DNA of 5,706 nucleotides, taken from contig NZ_CALFSA010000201.1 in assembly GCF_937919355.1 (NCBI RefSeq), positions 1 through 5,706 on the forward strand. The letters are read 5' to 3'. Within the stretch, counting starts at the first letter, position 1. Each line of letters opens with the position of its first letter. Positions 1 to 5,408 of this stretch are shown one piece after another. The position numbers were made by a program, and so were the translations under genes. The notes under the pieces were generated by a model that saw only the letters and a list, made by a program, of their open reading frames with translations, was not told where the DNA came from and did no database searches. The stretch is from an uncultured Methanofollis sp. GTDB taxonomy: Archaea; Halobacteriota; Methanomicrobia; Methanomicrobiales; Methanofollaceae.

Positions 1-30
1 CTCTTTCCCTACACGACGCTCTTCCGATCT
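1..30 (+). other. Illumina TruSeq read-1 adapter remnant
   Basis: The first 30 bases are identical to the 3' part of the Illumina TruSeq universal/read-1 sequencing primer, ending in ACACGACGCTCTTCCGATCT. This is library-construction sequence that was not trimmed before assembly, not genomic DNA. It marks the physical end of a contig, and the gene that follows is truncated exactly where it stops. Any reading frame that crosses position 30 is an artefact. Confidence 0.97.
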
Positions 31-524
31 ACCTCGTCGCCGGGACGATCGGGTCCCTGCTTGAGGGGAGGTCGTACCGCGTCCCCGGGAGGGTGGCGGA
101 AAGGGCGTCGACCGGTGAGGGCGGGCATGTCGGTCTCGTCCTGGAGGAGGGAGACCGGCGCCTTACCTGCATGGCCTTTGAACCGACGAAAGGGTTCAGG
201 GATATCGTGCGGGGACTTGTCCCCGGCGATACCGTCCTCGCCTGCGGGAGCTACAAGCACGGGACGCTCAACCTCGAAAAAATCCGCATCGACACCCTTG
301 CAGATGATCTCGTGATCAGGCCGCCGCTCTGCCCGGCCTGTGGCGCCCGGATGACCTCTGCCGGGAAGGATAAGGGATACAAGTGCCGGAAATGCGGGGC
401 ACGGGCACAGGAGCCAGAGGTCATTGCCCGGTCCCGGACCCTGGCAACAGGCTGGTTTGAAGTGCCGCCGACGGCGCGGCGTCACCTCTCCCGACCGCTC
501 GCGCGCGGGAGTACGCAGGCATAG
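31..524 (+). CDS. tiaS: tRNA(Ile2) 2-agmatinylcytidine synthetase TiaS, C-terminal part (5' end missing)
   Basis: TiaS is an archaeal cytosolic enzyme that uses ATP to join agmatine to C34 of the CAU-anticodon tRNA-Ile, so that it reads AUA codons. Only the C-terminal 163 or so residues are present, with the first full codon at 33 and a TAG stop at 522-524. An OB-fold-like domain covers about residues 1-88 of the fragment and includes the family-like stretches AFEPTKGFRDIVR and LNLEKIRI. A zinc ribbon follows, with C100-x2-C103 and C118-x2-C121. The tail WFEVPPTARRHLSRPL is typical of the TiaS C-terminus. The N-terminal catalytic part lies beyond the contig end, which is joined directly to adapter sequence. 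The GTG at 93 would give an internal start and is not the real one. I recognise this from remembered family motifs; no search was run. Confidence 0.88.
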
Positions 525-544
525 GTGGGCCGGGGAAGCACTAT

Positions 545-585
545 GTGGTTTCAGTCCCCAGTATAAAGGGACTGTTGAACACCAC
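545..585 (+). promoter_or_regulatory. Candidate promoter with operator-like inverted repeat for the MFS gene
   Basis: A perfect 7-bp inverted repeat, CAGTCCC (552-558) and GGGACTG (568-574), is separated by nine bases that hold a TATA-like sequence, GTATAAA (561-567). A second, outer pair, GTGGT (545-549) and ACCAC (581-585), has unequal spacing to the inner arms (2 and 6 bases). A TATA box here would place transcription start near 590, leaving a very short leader before the ATG at 599. A dimeric repressor on this dyad would compete directly with TBP. The dyad is seen in the sequence; its role is inferred. It could instead form a hairpin at the end of the tiaS transcript. Confidence 0.45.
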
Positions 586-598
586 AAATTCCTAAACC

Positions 599-2041
599 AT
601 GCGATTGGATTATAAAAGCAACACTATATCACATTACTCATGGATGCTCCTCGCCCTCCTCTGTACCGCCGCCATGGTGGTCATGGCGGGCGAAGCAATG
701 CTTGTCGCCGCATTCCCCGTCATTGAAGCCGAATTCGGCGTGTCTTCCGTTTTCACCGCCTGGATCCTCCCGGCCATGATGATTGTCGGGGCGATGACAA
801 TCCCGGCCATCGGTGTCCTCGGCGACAGGTACGGAAAAAAGCGCCTGCTTCTCATATGCCTCTCGATCTACACCGCAGGGGTGATCTTTGGTGGCTTTGC
901 GTCGGACATGCTCTCTCTCCTCTGTTGCAGGGCGTTGCAGGGTGCCGGACTTGCAGTCGGCCCTATCGCCTGTGCCCTCATCGCTGAACAGGTCCCCGAA
1001 CGCCTGGTCCCGTCGGCGATCGGGCTTGTCGCCGCAACAGACGGAGCCGGGACCTTCGCGGGTGTGCTCACAGGGTCCTATGTCGTCGAGCATTATGGCT
1101 GGCAGACCTGCTACCACGGGATGGTGCCGGTTGCCGTCCTCCTTGTCCTCGCCGCCGCGATCATTGTCCGGCCTTCCCCCCGGAGAGAGGGATGCGGCCG
1201 CGTCGACCTTGCAGGTACGGCCCTCTTCTCTCTCGCCATCCTCTGCGGGATGATCGCCATCTCTCTCTGGAACCCCTCCGGACTCCCCGGACCGACTGTG
1301 ACGGCACTCTTCGTCTTTGCTCTCGGTGCGCTCGTCCTCTTCCTGCACAGGGAAGGACATGCCGAAGACCCCGTCTTCAATGCCGGTTTCTTCCTCAAAT
1401 CACCTGTCAGGACTGTCTGCATCAACGACATGGTCGTGATGCTCCTCTTCTTCCTCCTCCTCCAGTCGATGCCCTATATCATCGAGAGCCCGGCAGGTCT
1501 CGGCCTCACCGCCTTCTCGGTCGGACTCATCATGGTCCCCGGGACGGTGGCCGACATGATCTCCGGCGCAGTTGCAGGCAGGATCGTGCAGAAAAAGGGG
1601 TTTCAGTTCGCGTTCATCATCGGTGCCGTCGAGATCGCCGTCGGGTGCGGTTTTCTCATCCTCTTCCCCCTCTCGGTGCCAGTCCTCGCCCTGGTATGGA
1701 CCGCCGTCTCGTCGGGGATGTCAATACTCCTGACGGTCGACAATATCGTCGTCGTCGCCGCCGCTCCCCCGGCCAAGTTGACGACAGCCTCGGCCCTCAT
1801 CCACACTCTCCAGAATGTCGGCGGAACCCTCGGACCCCTGATCACCGGCATCGCCCTTGCCGGGCAGGGGGGTGCGCCTGCGGGGACGGCTTTCGCTACA
1901 ATATTTGCCATCGGTGGAGCCATCGCAGTTCTCGTCCTCGTCCAGGCGGGTCTTGTCCAGGGAACGACTGTGGGATCCCCTGGCCCTGAGAATAGCCCCC
2001 GGGAAAATCCGGCCCTCTTTTCCTGCTCTGAAAGGGATTGA
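599..2041 (+). CDS. MFS transporter, DHA2-like (14 TM segments), probable drug/organic-solute exporter
   Basis: A 480-residue integral membrane protein that probably exports a small molecule by proton antiport; the substrate cannot be told. About 14 hydrophobic segments can be placed, near residues 15-40, 52-74, 82-102, 105-128, 137-160, 172-190, 202-223, 232-250, 268-292, 303-325, 335-357, 358-382, 398-422 and 429-453, which suits the DHA2 subgroup. The MFS motif A is clear in the loop after TM2, GVLGDRYGKKR (residues 72-82). R111 in RALQGAG matches motif B in TM4. Motif C in TM5 is degenerate (DGAGTFAGVLTG, no Gly-Pro), and TM1 carries E32 where many DHA2 exporters have Asp. The start at 599 has no Shine-Dalgarno site, consistent with a leaderless archaeal mRNA; the in-frame ATG at 644 is an alternative that would remove a 15-residue cytoplasmic tail. 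The hydrophilic C-terminal tail (454-480) looks ordinary. Confidence 0.85.
   Translation: MRLDYKSNTISHYSWMLLALLCTAAMVVMAGEAMLVAAFPVIEAEFGVSSVFTAWILPAMMIVGAMTIPAIGVLGDRYGKKRLLLICLSIYTAGVIFGGFASDMLSLLCCRALQGAGLAVGPIACALIAEQVPERLVPSAIGLVAATDGAGTFAGVLTGSYVVEHYGWQTCYHGMVPVAVLLVLAAAIIVRPSPRREGCGRVDLAGTALFSLAILCGMIAISLWNPSGLPGPTVTALFVFALGALVLFLHREGHAEDPVFNAGFFLKSPVRTVCINDMVVMLLFFLLLQSMPYIIESPAGLGLTAFSVGLIMVPGTVADMISGAVAGRIVQKKGFQFAFIIGAVEIAVGCGFLILFPLSVPVLALVWTAVSSGMSILLTVDNIVVVAAAPPAKLTTASALIHTLQNVGGTLGPLITGIALAGQGGAPAGTAFATIFAIGGAIAVLVLVQAGLVQGTTVGSPGPENSPRENPALFSCSERD
608..617 (+). promoter_or_regulatory. Second TATA-like box inside the annotated 5' end of the MFS gene
   Basis: The sequence TTATAAAA (610-617) is a closer match to an archaeal TATA box than the one at 561-567. 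It would start transcription near 637-641, just before an in-frame ATG at 644, giving a leaderless or nearly leaderless mRNA. In that case the first 15 codons from 599 would not be translated and the dyad at 545-585 would lie upstream of the core promoter, as an activator site would. The sequence alone cannot decide between the two. Confidence 0.3.
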
Positions 2042-2208
2042 AGGCACTCATCAAAGTCAAAATTTTCAGTTTTCCCGGGGTCTACCCCGCGCGAGGACAA
2101 ACAAAGGGGACCCTGAGGTCGTGATTGACCCCTGGAAAGGCTGAGCACAGGATGCAGAGATCGGTGACTGCCGGCCCCCCTCAACCACCCCCCAGGGGTT
2201 CGCCGCGC
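2042..2208. other. Convergent intergenic region, possible plus-strand termination signals
   Basis: This stretch separates the 3' ends of two convergent genes. After the MFS stop there are two T4 runs (2063-2066 and 2070-2073), which could end the plus-strand transcript in the archaeal manner. A small stem follows, CGGGG (2076-2080) and CCCCG (2085-2089), with loop TCTA. Two C6 runs (2175-2180 and 2188-2193) make the minus strand G-rich. I see no convincing gene here; a reading frame running across it continues from a shadow frame of the MFS gene. Confidence 0.4.
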
Positions 2209-2216
2209 AAAAAAAA
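2209..2216 (-). terminator. Oligo-T terminator after the AOR gene
   Basis: On the minus strand a run of eight T residues begins two bases after the AOR stop codon (TGA, then TC, then T8). Archaeal RNA polymerase terminates at oligo-T tracts without needing a hairpin, so this is a good candidate for the end of the redox operon. It also supports the AOR gene being the last gene of the transcript. Confidence 0.65.
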
Positions 2217-2218
2217 GA

Positions 2219-4030
2219 TCAGGAGGCGAGGTTGCCAAGCCCCAGTTCGGTGAGTTTCTCCTTTTTCGGCACACCGTGCTTGTCCCAGCCGCGGACCTCG
2301 TAGTACTTCGGGAGCATCTCGGGAAGCCTGCTGACCTTCCCCTTTGCCGGTCCTGCCGGGATCGGGTCGTTGAGGAGCCTTGGCGGCAGGGTGTCGTCCT
2401 TCTCTGAATAGCCGTTTTTGATGATGAACATCCGTTCAAGGTTCCAGATCCTCTCCCCGATCTGCATCACCTTCTCCGGGGTGTAGTCGACGCCTGTCGC
2501 CGCCTTCAGTTCAGCCGCGATCTCGTCGGCGCCGATCGCAAAGGAAGCGAAAAGGCAGGTCCCCGAGGCAGAGATCGAGGCGGTGAGGTCCTGGAAGACC
2601 TTGAGGATCTCGGGCTTCCCTTCGGTGACCGCGGGGTCGAGTTTCATGGGCAGACCGAGCACCTCGGGCGAGATGGTGTAACCCCGCACATGGCACCCGC
2701 CGCGGTTCGAGGTGGCGTATTCCAGACCTATCCCCTGCACCCCCCGCGGGTCGTAGGCCGGCATTTCCTGCTTCTTCACGGTCATCGAGAGTTCGGGGTG
2801 GCCGTACTTCGTGGCAAGGCGGTACGAGCCCTCTGCAAGGTCGTTCCCGAAGCCCTCACGGTAGGCGGTGGCGCGGGTCAGCGCGACCATGGCGTCGGCG
2901 TTCCCGAAGTGCAGGTCGTAGCCAACCTTCTTCTGGTCGACGGCCCCGATCTCGTAGAGTTCCATCGCGCACGCGACCGTCGAGCCCATCGTGATCGTGT
3001 CCAGACCGAGTTCGTTGCAGAGGAAGTTCGCCTTCAGCACGGCGTCCATGTCGAAGATCCCGCAGTCGGCCCCGAAGGCCCAGGCGGTCTCGTACTCCGG
3101 TCCCTCTCCGACCTCGTTGTACTTCCCCTTCGCCTTCGCGACCCGGCCGCAGCCGACGACGCAACTCCCACAGCCCTTGCCGTGGAGGAGGTGAGCGCCG
3201 GTGAGGGTCTCGCCTGAGATCCTGTCGGCCTCCTCGGTGTAGGCCTCGCGCCAGTTCCGCGTCGGGAAGGCACCGGTCTGGTTGATGATGTTGACCAGGA
3301 TATTTGTCCCGTAGGTCGGGAGACCCGCGGAAGTGACCGGGTTTTCAGATATCTTCTTCCTGGCCGCCCTGATAATGCCGAGGTACCCATCCTTATCGGC
3401 GACCCTGATGCCGCGGGTGCCGCGGACCGCAATCGCCTTCAGGTTTTTTGTACCCATCACCGCACCGACGCCGGTCCGCCCTGCCGCACGGTGTTTGTCA
3501 TTCATGATGCAGGCGAACTTGACGAGTTTCTCACCTGCCGGGCCGATGCAGGCGACCTCTGCCTCGGGGTCGGTCGCAGCCTTCACGGCGTCGTCGGTCT
3601 CGTAGACCGTCTTCCCCCAGAGGTGGGAGGCGTCGCGGATTTCGACTTTGTCATTGTTGATCCAGAGATAGACCGGTTTCGCGGCCTTCCCCTCAAGGAT
3701 GACCATGTCGTAACCGGCGTACTTCAACTGGGCACCGAAGTAGCCGCCCGAGTTCGAGGCGGCAAGGGTGTCGTTCAGCGGCCCCTTGGTCACGACGTCG
3801 TAGCGCCCTGTCGAGATACCCATCGTCCCTGTCAGGGGTCCGGTCGCAAAGATGAGTTTGTTCGCCGGAGAGAGGGCGTCCACCTTCGGGTCGACCTCGT
3901 CCATGAAGTACTTCTCGCCAAGGCCACGGCCACCGATATAGTTCTCGGCGGCGTCCTTCTTCAGGGACTCCTTCTTGACGGTGCCCGCAGTCAGGTTGAC
4001 CCTGAGCACCGTCCCCATCCATCCGTGCAT
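2219..4030 (-). CDS. aor: Tungsten-containing aldehyde:ferredoxin oxidoreductase (AOR family, WorL-like)
   Basis: A 603-residue protein, close to the 605 of Pyrococcus furiosus AOR. The family oxidises aldehydes to carboxylic acids at a tungsten bis-pterin cofactor and passes electrons to one [4Fe-4S] cluster. C287-x2-C290-x3-C294 plus C492 match the four cluster cysteines of P. furiosus AOR (288, 291, 295, 494), and E312 and H447 line up with its active-site Glu313 and His448. GGRGLG (33-38) and AGRTGVGAVMGTKNLKAI (183-200) are pterin-binding family signatures. The family's two DxxGL(C/D) motifs read NELGLD (339-344) and SASGTC (487-492) here, so both leading Asp residues are replaced. The start is the ATG at 4028-4030, supported by the conserved MHGWMGTVLRVNLT opening, a GGAGGTG site 8 bases upstream, and a TGATG overlap with the polyferredoxin stop. 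No signal peptide; cytoplasmic. The substrate is not visible. Confidence 0.95.
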   Translation of the reverse strand: MHGWMGTVLRVNLTAGTVKKESLKKDAAENYIGGRGLGEKYFMDEVDPKVDALSPANKLIFATGPLTGTMGISTGRYDVVTKGPLNDTLAASNSGGYFGAQLKYAGYDMVILEGKAAKPVYLWINNDKVEIRDASHLWGKTVYETDDAVKAATDPEAEVACIGPAGEKLVKFACIMNDKHRAAGRTGVGAVMGTKNLKAIAVRGTRGIRVADKDGYLGIIRAARKKISENPVTSAGLPTYGTNILVNIINQTGAFPTRNWREAYTEEADRISGETLTGAHLLHGKGCGSCVVGCGRVAKAKGKYNEVGEGPEYETAWAFGADCGIFDMDAVLKANFLCNELGLDTITMGSTVACAMELYEIGAVDQKKVGYDLHFGNADAMVALTRATAYREGFGNDLAEGSYRLATKYGHPELSMTVKKQEMPAYDPRGVQGIGLEYATSNRGGCHVRGYTISPEVLGLPMKLDPAVTEGKPEILKVFQDLTASISASGTCLFASFAIGADEIAAELKAATGVDYTPEKVMQIGERIWNLERMFIIKNGYSEKDDTLPPRLLNDPIPAGPAKGKVSRLPEMLPKYYEVRGWDKHGVPKKEKLTELGLGNLAS

Positions 4031-4518
4031 CAGATCTCCACCTCCGCAATGCCCGCGGCGATCTTCGCCGAGAAGGCCTTCTTCCTCTGGACCGTCGCCG
4101 TATCGGCAGGCAGGTACTCGATCGCGTTCGTCGGGCAGAACTCGGCGCACATTGGCGCACCCCCGCAGTGGTCACATTTCAGGGGTTGCTTTTCTTCCAT
4201 GCTGTACAGGACGTTGCCGAAGGGACAGGCCATCACGCACATCCGGCACCCGATGCACTTTGCCGGATTGACATTGACGAGTCCGGTCTGCGTGTCCTTC
4301 TCGAGGGCGCCTGTGGTGCAGGCGGCCGCACAGGCGGGTTTATCGCACTGCAGGCAGGCCATGGGAATGTTCACACCGCCCTCGAAGCGGTGGACCGTGA
4401 TCCGCGAGACCGCCGGCCTGAACTCCCCCTCATGCCCGATTGAGCAGGCAAGTTCGCATGTTCCGCAGCCGATGCACCGCTCCGGGGTGATCAGCAACAG
4501 GTTCTCGGTTTTTTCCAT
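4030..4518 (-). CDS. Four-cluster [4Fe-4S] polyferredoxin, AOR electron-transfer subunit (WorS/HycB/DmsB-like)
   Basis: A 162-residue protein with 16 cysteines in four groups: C15-x2-C18-x2-C21-x3-C25, C55-x2-C58-x4-C63-x3-C67, C88-x2-C91-x2-C94-x3-C98 and C115-x2-C118-x5-C124-x3-C128. This is the DmsB/HycB/CooF-type arrangement with four [4Fe-4S] clusters. Such subunits wire a catalytic subunit to an acceptor; here the partner is the AOR, whose start codon overlaps this stop (TGATG). No signal peptide or Tat motif is seen, so it is cytoplasmic. The start was chosen as the ATG at 4516-4518, 5 bases after AGGGGGG; the adjacent ATG at 4521 is only 2 bases from that site. An in-frame ATG at 4644 overlaps the upstream stop and would add 42 residues, but these lie across a hairpin, are cysteine-poor and lack a Shine-Dalgarno site. 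Bacterial AOR systems (AorA, WorS) have equivalent subunits. Confidence 0.9.
   Translation of the reverse strand: MEKTENLLLITPERCIGCGTCELACSIGHEGEFRPAVSRITVHRFEGGVNIPMACLQCDKPACAAACTTGALEKDTQTGLVNVNPAKCIGCRMCVMACPFGNVLYSMEEKQPLKCDHCGGAPMCAEFCPTNAIEYLPADTATVQRKKAFSAKIAAGIAEVEI
4039..4045 (-). promoter_or_regulatory. Shine-Dalgarno site that fixes the AOR start
   Basis: GGAGGTG on the minus strand lies 8 bases before the ATG at 4030 and is complementary to the 3' end of archaeal 16S rRNA. It sits inside the end of the polyferredoxin gene and, with the TGATG overlap, points to translational coupling of the two subunits. It argues against a longer reading that begins at 4150. Confidence 0.75.
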
Positions 4519-4523
4519 CATAT

Positions 4524-4530
4524 CCCCCCT
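4524..4530 (-). promoter_or_regulatory. Shine-Dalgarno-like site deciding the polyferredoxin start
   Basis: AGGGGGG on the minus strand lies 5 bases before the ATG at 4518 and 2 bases before the ATG at 4521. The spacing favours the second of the two tandem ATG codons. No such site precedes the more distant in-frame ATG at 4644. Confidence 0.5.
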
Positions 4531-4555
4531 ATGATCGGGATGTGTATGCAATTCT

Positions 4556-4570
4556 GGTTTAAGAATTTTC
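4556..4570 (-). promoter_or_regulatory. Possible internal promoter for polyferredoxin-AOR
   Basis: On the minus strand, GAAAATTCTTAAACC combines a purine-rich BRE-like GAAAA with a weak TATA-like TTCTTAAA. A start about 26 bases downstream would fall near 4536, just before the AGGGGGG site and the ATG at 4518. The surrounding gap is visibly more AT-rich than the flanking genes. The match is weak, so this is a suggestion only; it would let the last two genes be expressed apart from the NuoF/NuoG-like pair. Confidence 0.28.
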
Positions 4571-4574
4571 ACGT

Positions 4575-4631
4575 CAGACCTCCGCATTTTGCAGGCCAAT
4601 CTCTGGACGCCTGAAAAATTGCGGAGATCTG
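4575..4631 (-). repeat. Long imperfect inverted repeat / RNA hairpin in the operon gap
   Basis: Reading the minus strand, arm 1 is CAGA-T-CTCCGCA (4631-4620), A bulge, TTTT, T, CAGGC (to 4609). The loop is 12 bases (4608-4597). Arm 2 is GCCTG, C, AAAA, TGCGGAG, G, TCTG (4596-4575). The RNA would have a 12-bp outer helix including one U-G pair, a one-base bulge, 4 A-U pairs, one U-C mismatch and a 5-bp inner helix: 21 pairs in all. The pairing is seen directly. A role in mRNA processing, stability or attenuation between the two halves of the operon is inferred. Neighbouring junctions overlap by 1-4 bases, so this gap stands out. Confidence 0.7.
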
Positions 4632-4643
4632 GGTAAAGCCCCA

Positions 4644-5408
4644 TCAATCTTTTTTCTTCGTCCCGAGGCCTGTTCCGGCCTCCTTCGCCTCCGCGATCCT
4701 CCGGCACCGCGGGCAGAGTGTCCTCCCCTCTTTCAGCTTGAACTCCGGCTTTCCTGCCGCAATCTGTTCCTTCGTCGCGAAGCGTTCCCCGCACATCTCA
4801 CAGGCGACGAGTTCGAAGGTCCTCCCCCAGATCGTGCGTGTCCCCTCCTCTTCGGTCATCAGGATCGCACCGGTCGGGCAGACCTCGGCACAGGCGCCAC
4901 ATCCAGTGCAGTCCATCGAGGGTTCCCTGAAGGGGGTGTCCACCTCCTTCCCCCAGCCGCGGGAGACGAAGTCGATGCAGTCGGTGCCGAGTTCGGCACA
5001 GGCCCGGACGCAACGGCCGCACCTGATGCAGAGGTCGACCTCCCCCTTCTGCACGAAGCGCTCGTCAAGAGGTTCGACCCCATACGCCTCCGCAAGTTTC
5101 TGGAGGACGGGGGACTGCGGTGAGCGGGCGAGGAGGAGTTGGATGACGAAGTTCCTCGCCCTCCTCACGTCCTCCGTATCGGTGAAGATCTCGACGGGTC
5201 CCCTGATGGGGTACATGCACGAGATGACGAGGTTTTTCCTCCCGCGTTCGACGACCTCGACCTGGCAGAGGCGGCAGTTGCCATCAGGCGGCAGGCCCTC
5301 GTGGTAGCAGAGGGTCGGCACCTCGATCCCGAGGGCCTTCGCCGCTTCGAGAGCGGTCGTCCCCTCTTCGACCGCGGTCTTCCTCCCGTCGATCGTGACG
5401 TCAATCAT
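4644..5408 (-). CDS. NuoG/HoxU/BfuA-like iron-sulfur protein ([2Fe-2S] plus two [4Fe-4S], C-terminal CxxC pairs)
   Basis: A 254-residue electron-transfer protein resembling the N-terminal part of NuoG, HoxU and the [FeFe]-hydrogenase HydA. Residues 1-75 form a [2Fe-2S] ferredoxin domain with C34-x10-C45-x2-C48-x15-C64. A linker (about 80-122) stands where NuoG proteins usually have the His(Cys)3 cluster; it has no Cys or His. Two [4Fe-4S] sites follow, C127-x2-C130-x2-C133-x3-C137 and C167-x2-C170-x2-C173-x3-C177, with an extra C144. The C-terminus has C203-x2-C206 and C232-x2-C235, a possible zinc ribbon or rubredoxin-like site. The start at 5408 has GGAGGGAG upstream and overlaps the NuoF-like stop as ATGA; the TGA is at 4644-4646. 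It probably carries electrons between the polyferredoxin and the flavoprotein. It is too short for full NuoG and lacks the molybdopterin-like domain and the H-cluster domain. Confidence 0.88.
   Translation of the reverse strand: MIDVTIDGRKTAVEEGTTALEAAKALGIEVPTLCYHEGLPPDGNCRLCQVEVVERGRKNLVISCMYPIRGPVEIFTDTEDVRRARNFVIQLLLARSPQSPVLQKLAEAYGVEPLDERFVQKGEVDLCIRCGRCVRACAELGTDCIDFVSRGWGKEVDTPFREPSMDCTGCGACAEVCPTGAILMTEEEGTRTIWGRTFELVACEMCGERFATKEQIAAGKPEFKLKEGRTLCPRCRRIAEAKEAGTGLGTKKKD

Noticed and set aside
1192..1989. 265-codon plus-strand frame inside the MFS gene
   Set aside because: Its translation is very Arg/Pro/His-rich with no membrane segments or known motif; the MFS frame explains the same bases.
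1857..2144. 95-codon plus-strand gene bridging the MFS 3' end and the intergenic gap
   Set aside because: Most of it overlaps the MFS gene in another frame, and the remainder has no ribosome site or recognisable protein character.
2171..2198. G-quadruplex on the minus strand from two G6 runs
   Set aside because: Only two long G runs and short GG pairs are present; a stable four-run quadruplex is not clearly supported.
2219..4150. Extended AOR beginning at 4150
   Set aside because: The extra 40 residues are just another frame of the polyferredoxin gene. The conserved AOR N-terminus and a GGAGGTG site place the start at 4030.
3491..4534. Long open frame (347 codons) on the plus strand opposite the AOR and polyferredoxin genes
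   Set aside because: It is antisense to two genes with clear family motifs, has no recognisable domain, and is rich in Arg, His and Val, as expected of a shadow frame in GC-rich DNA.
4575..4631. Known molybdenum/tungsten cofactor riboswitch
   Set aside because: The element is a single long stem with a 12-base loop and does not show the multi-stem layout of the bacterial Moco RNA, which is not established in archaea.
4575..4631. Intrinsic hairpin-plus-U terminator
   Set aside because: No U-tract follows the 3' arm on the minus strand; the T-rich run is inside the 5' arm, and two functionally linked genes lie downstream.
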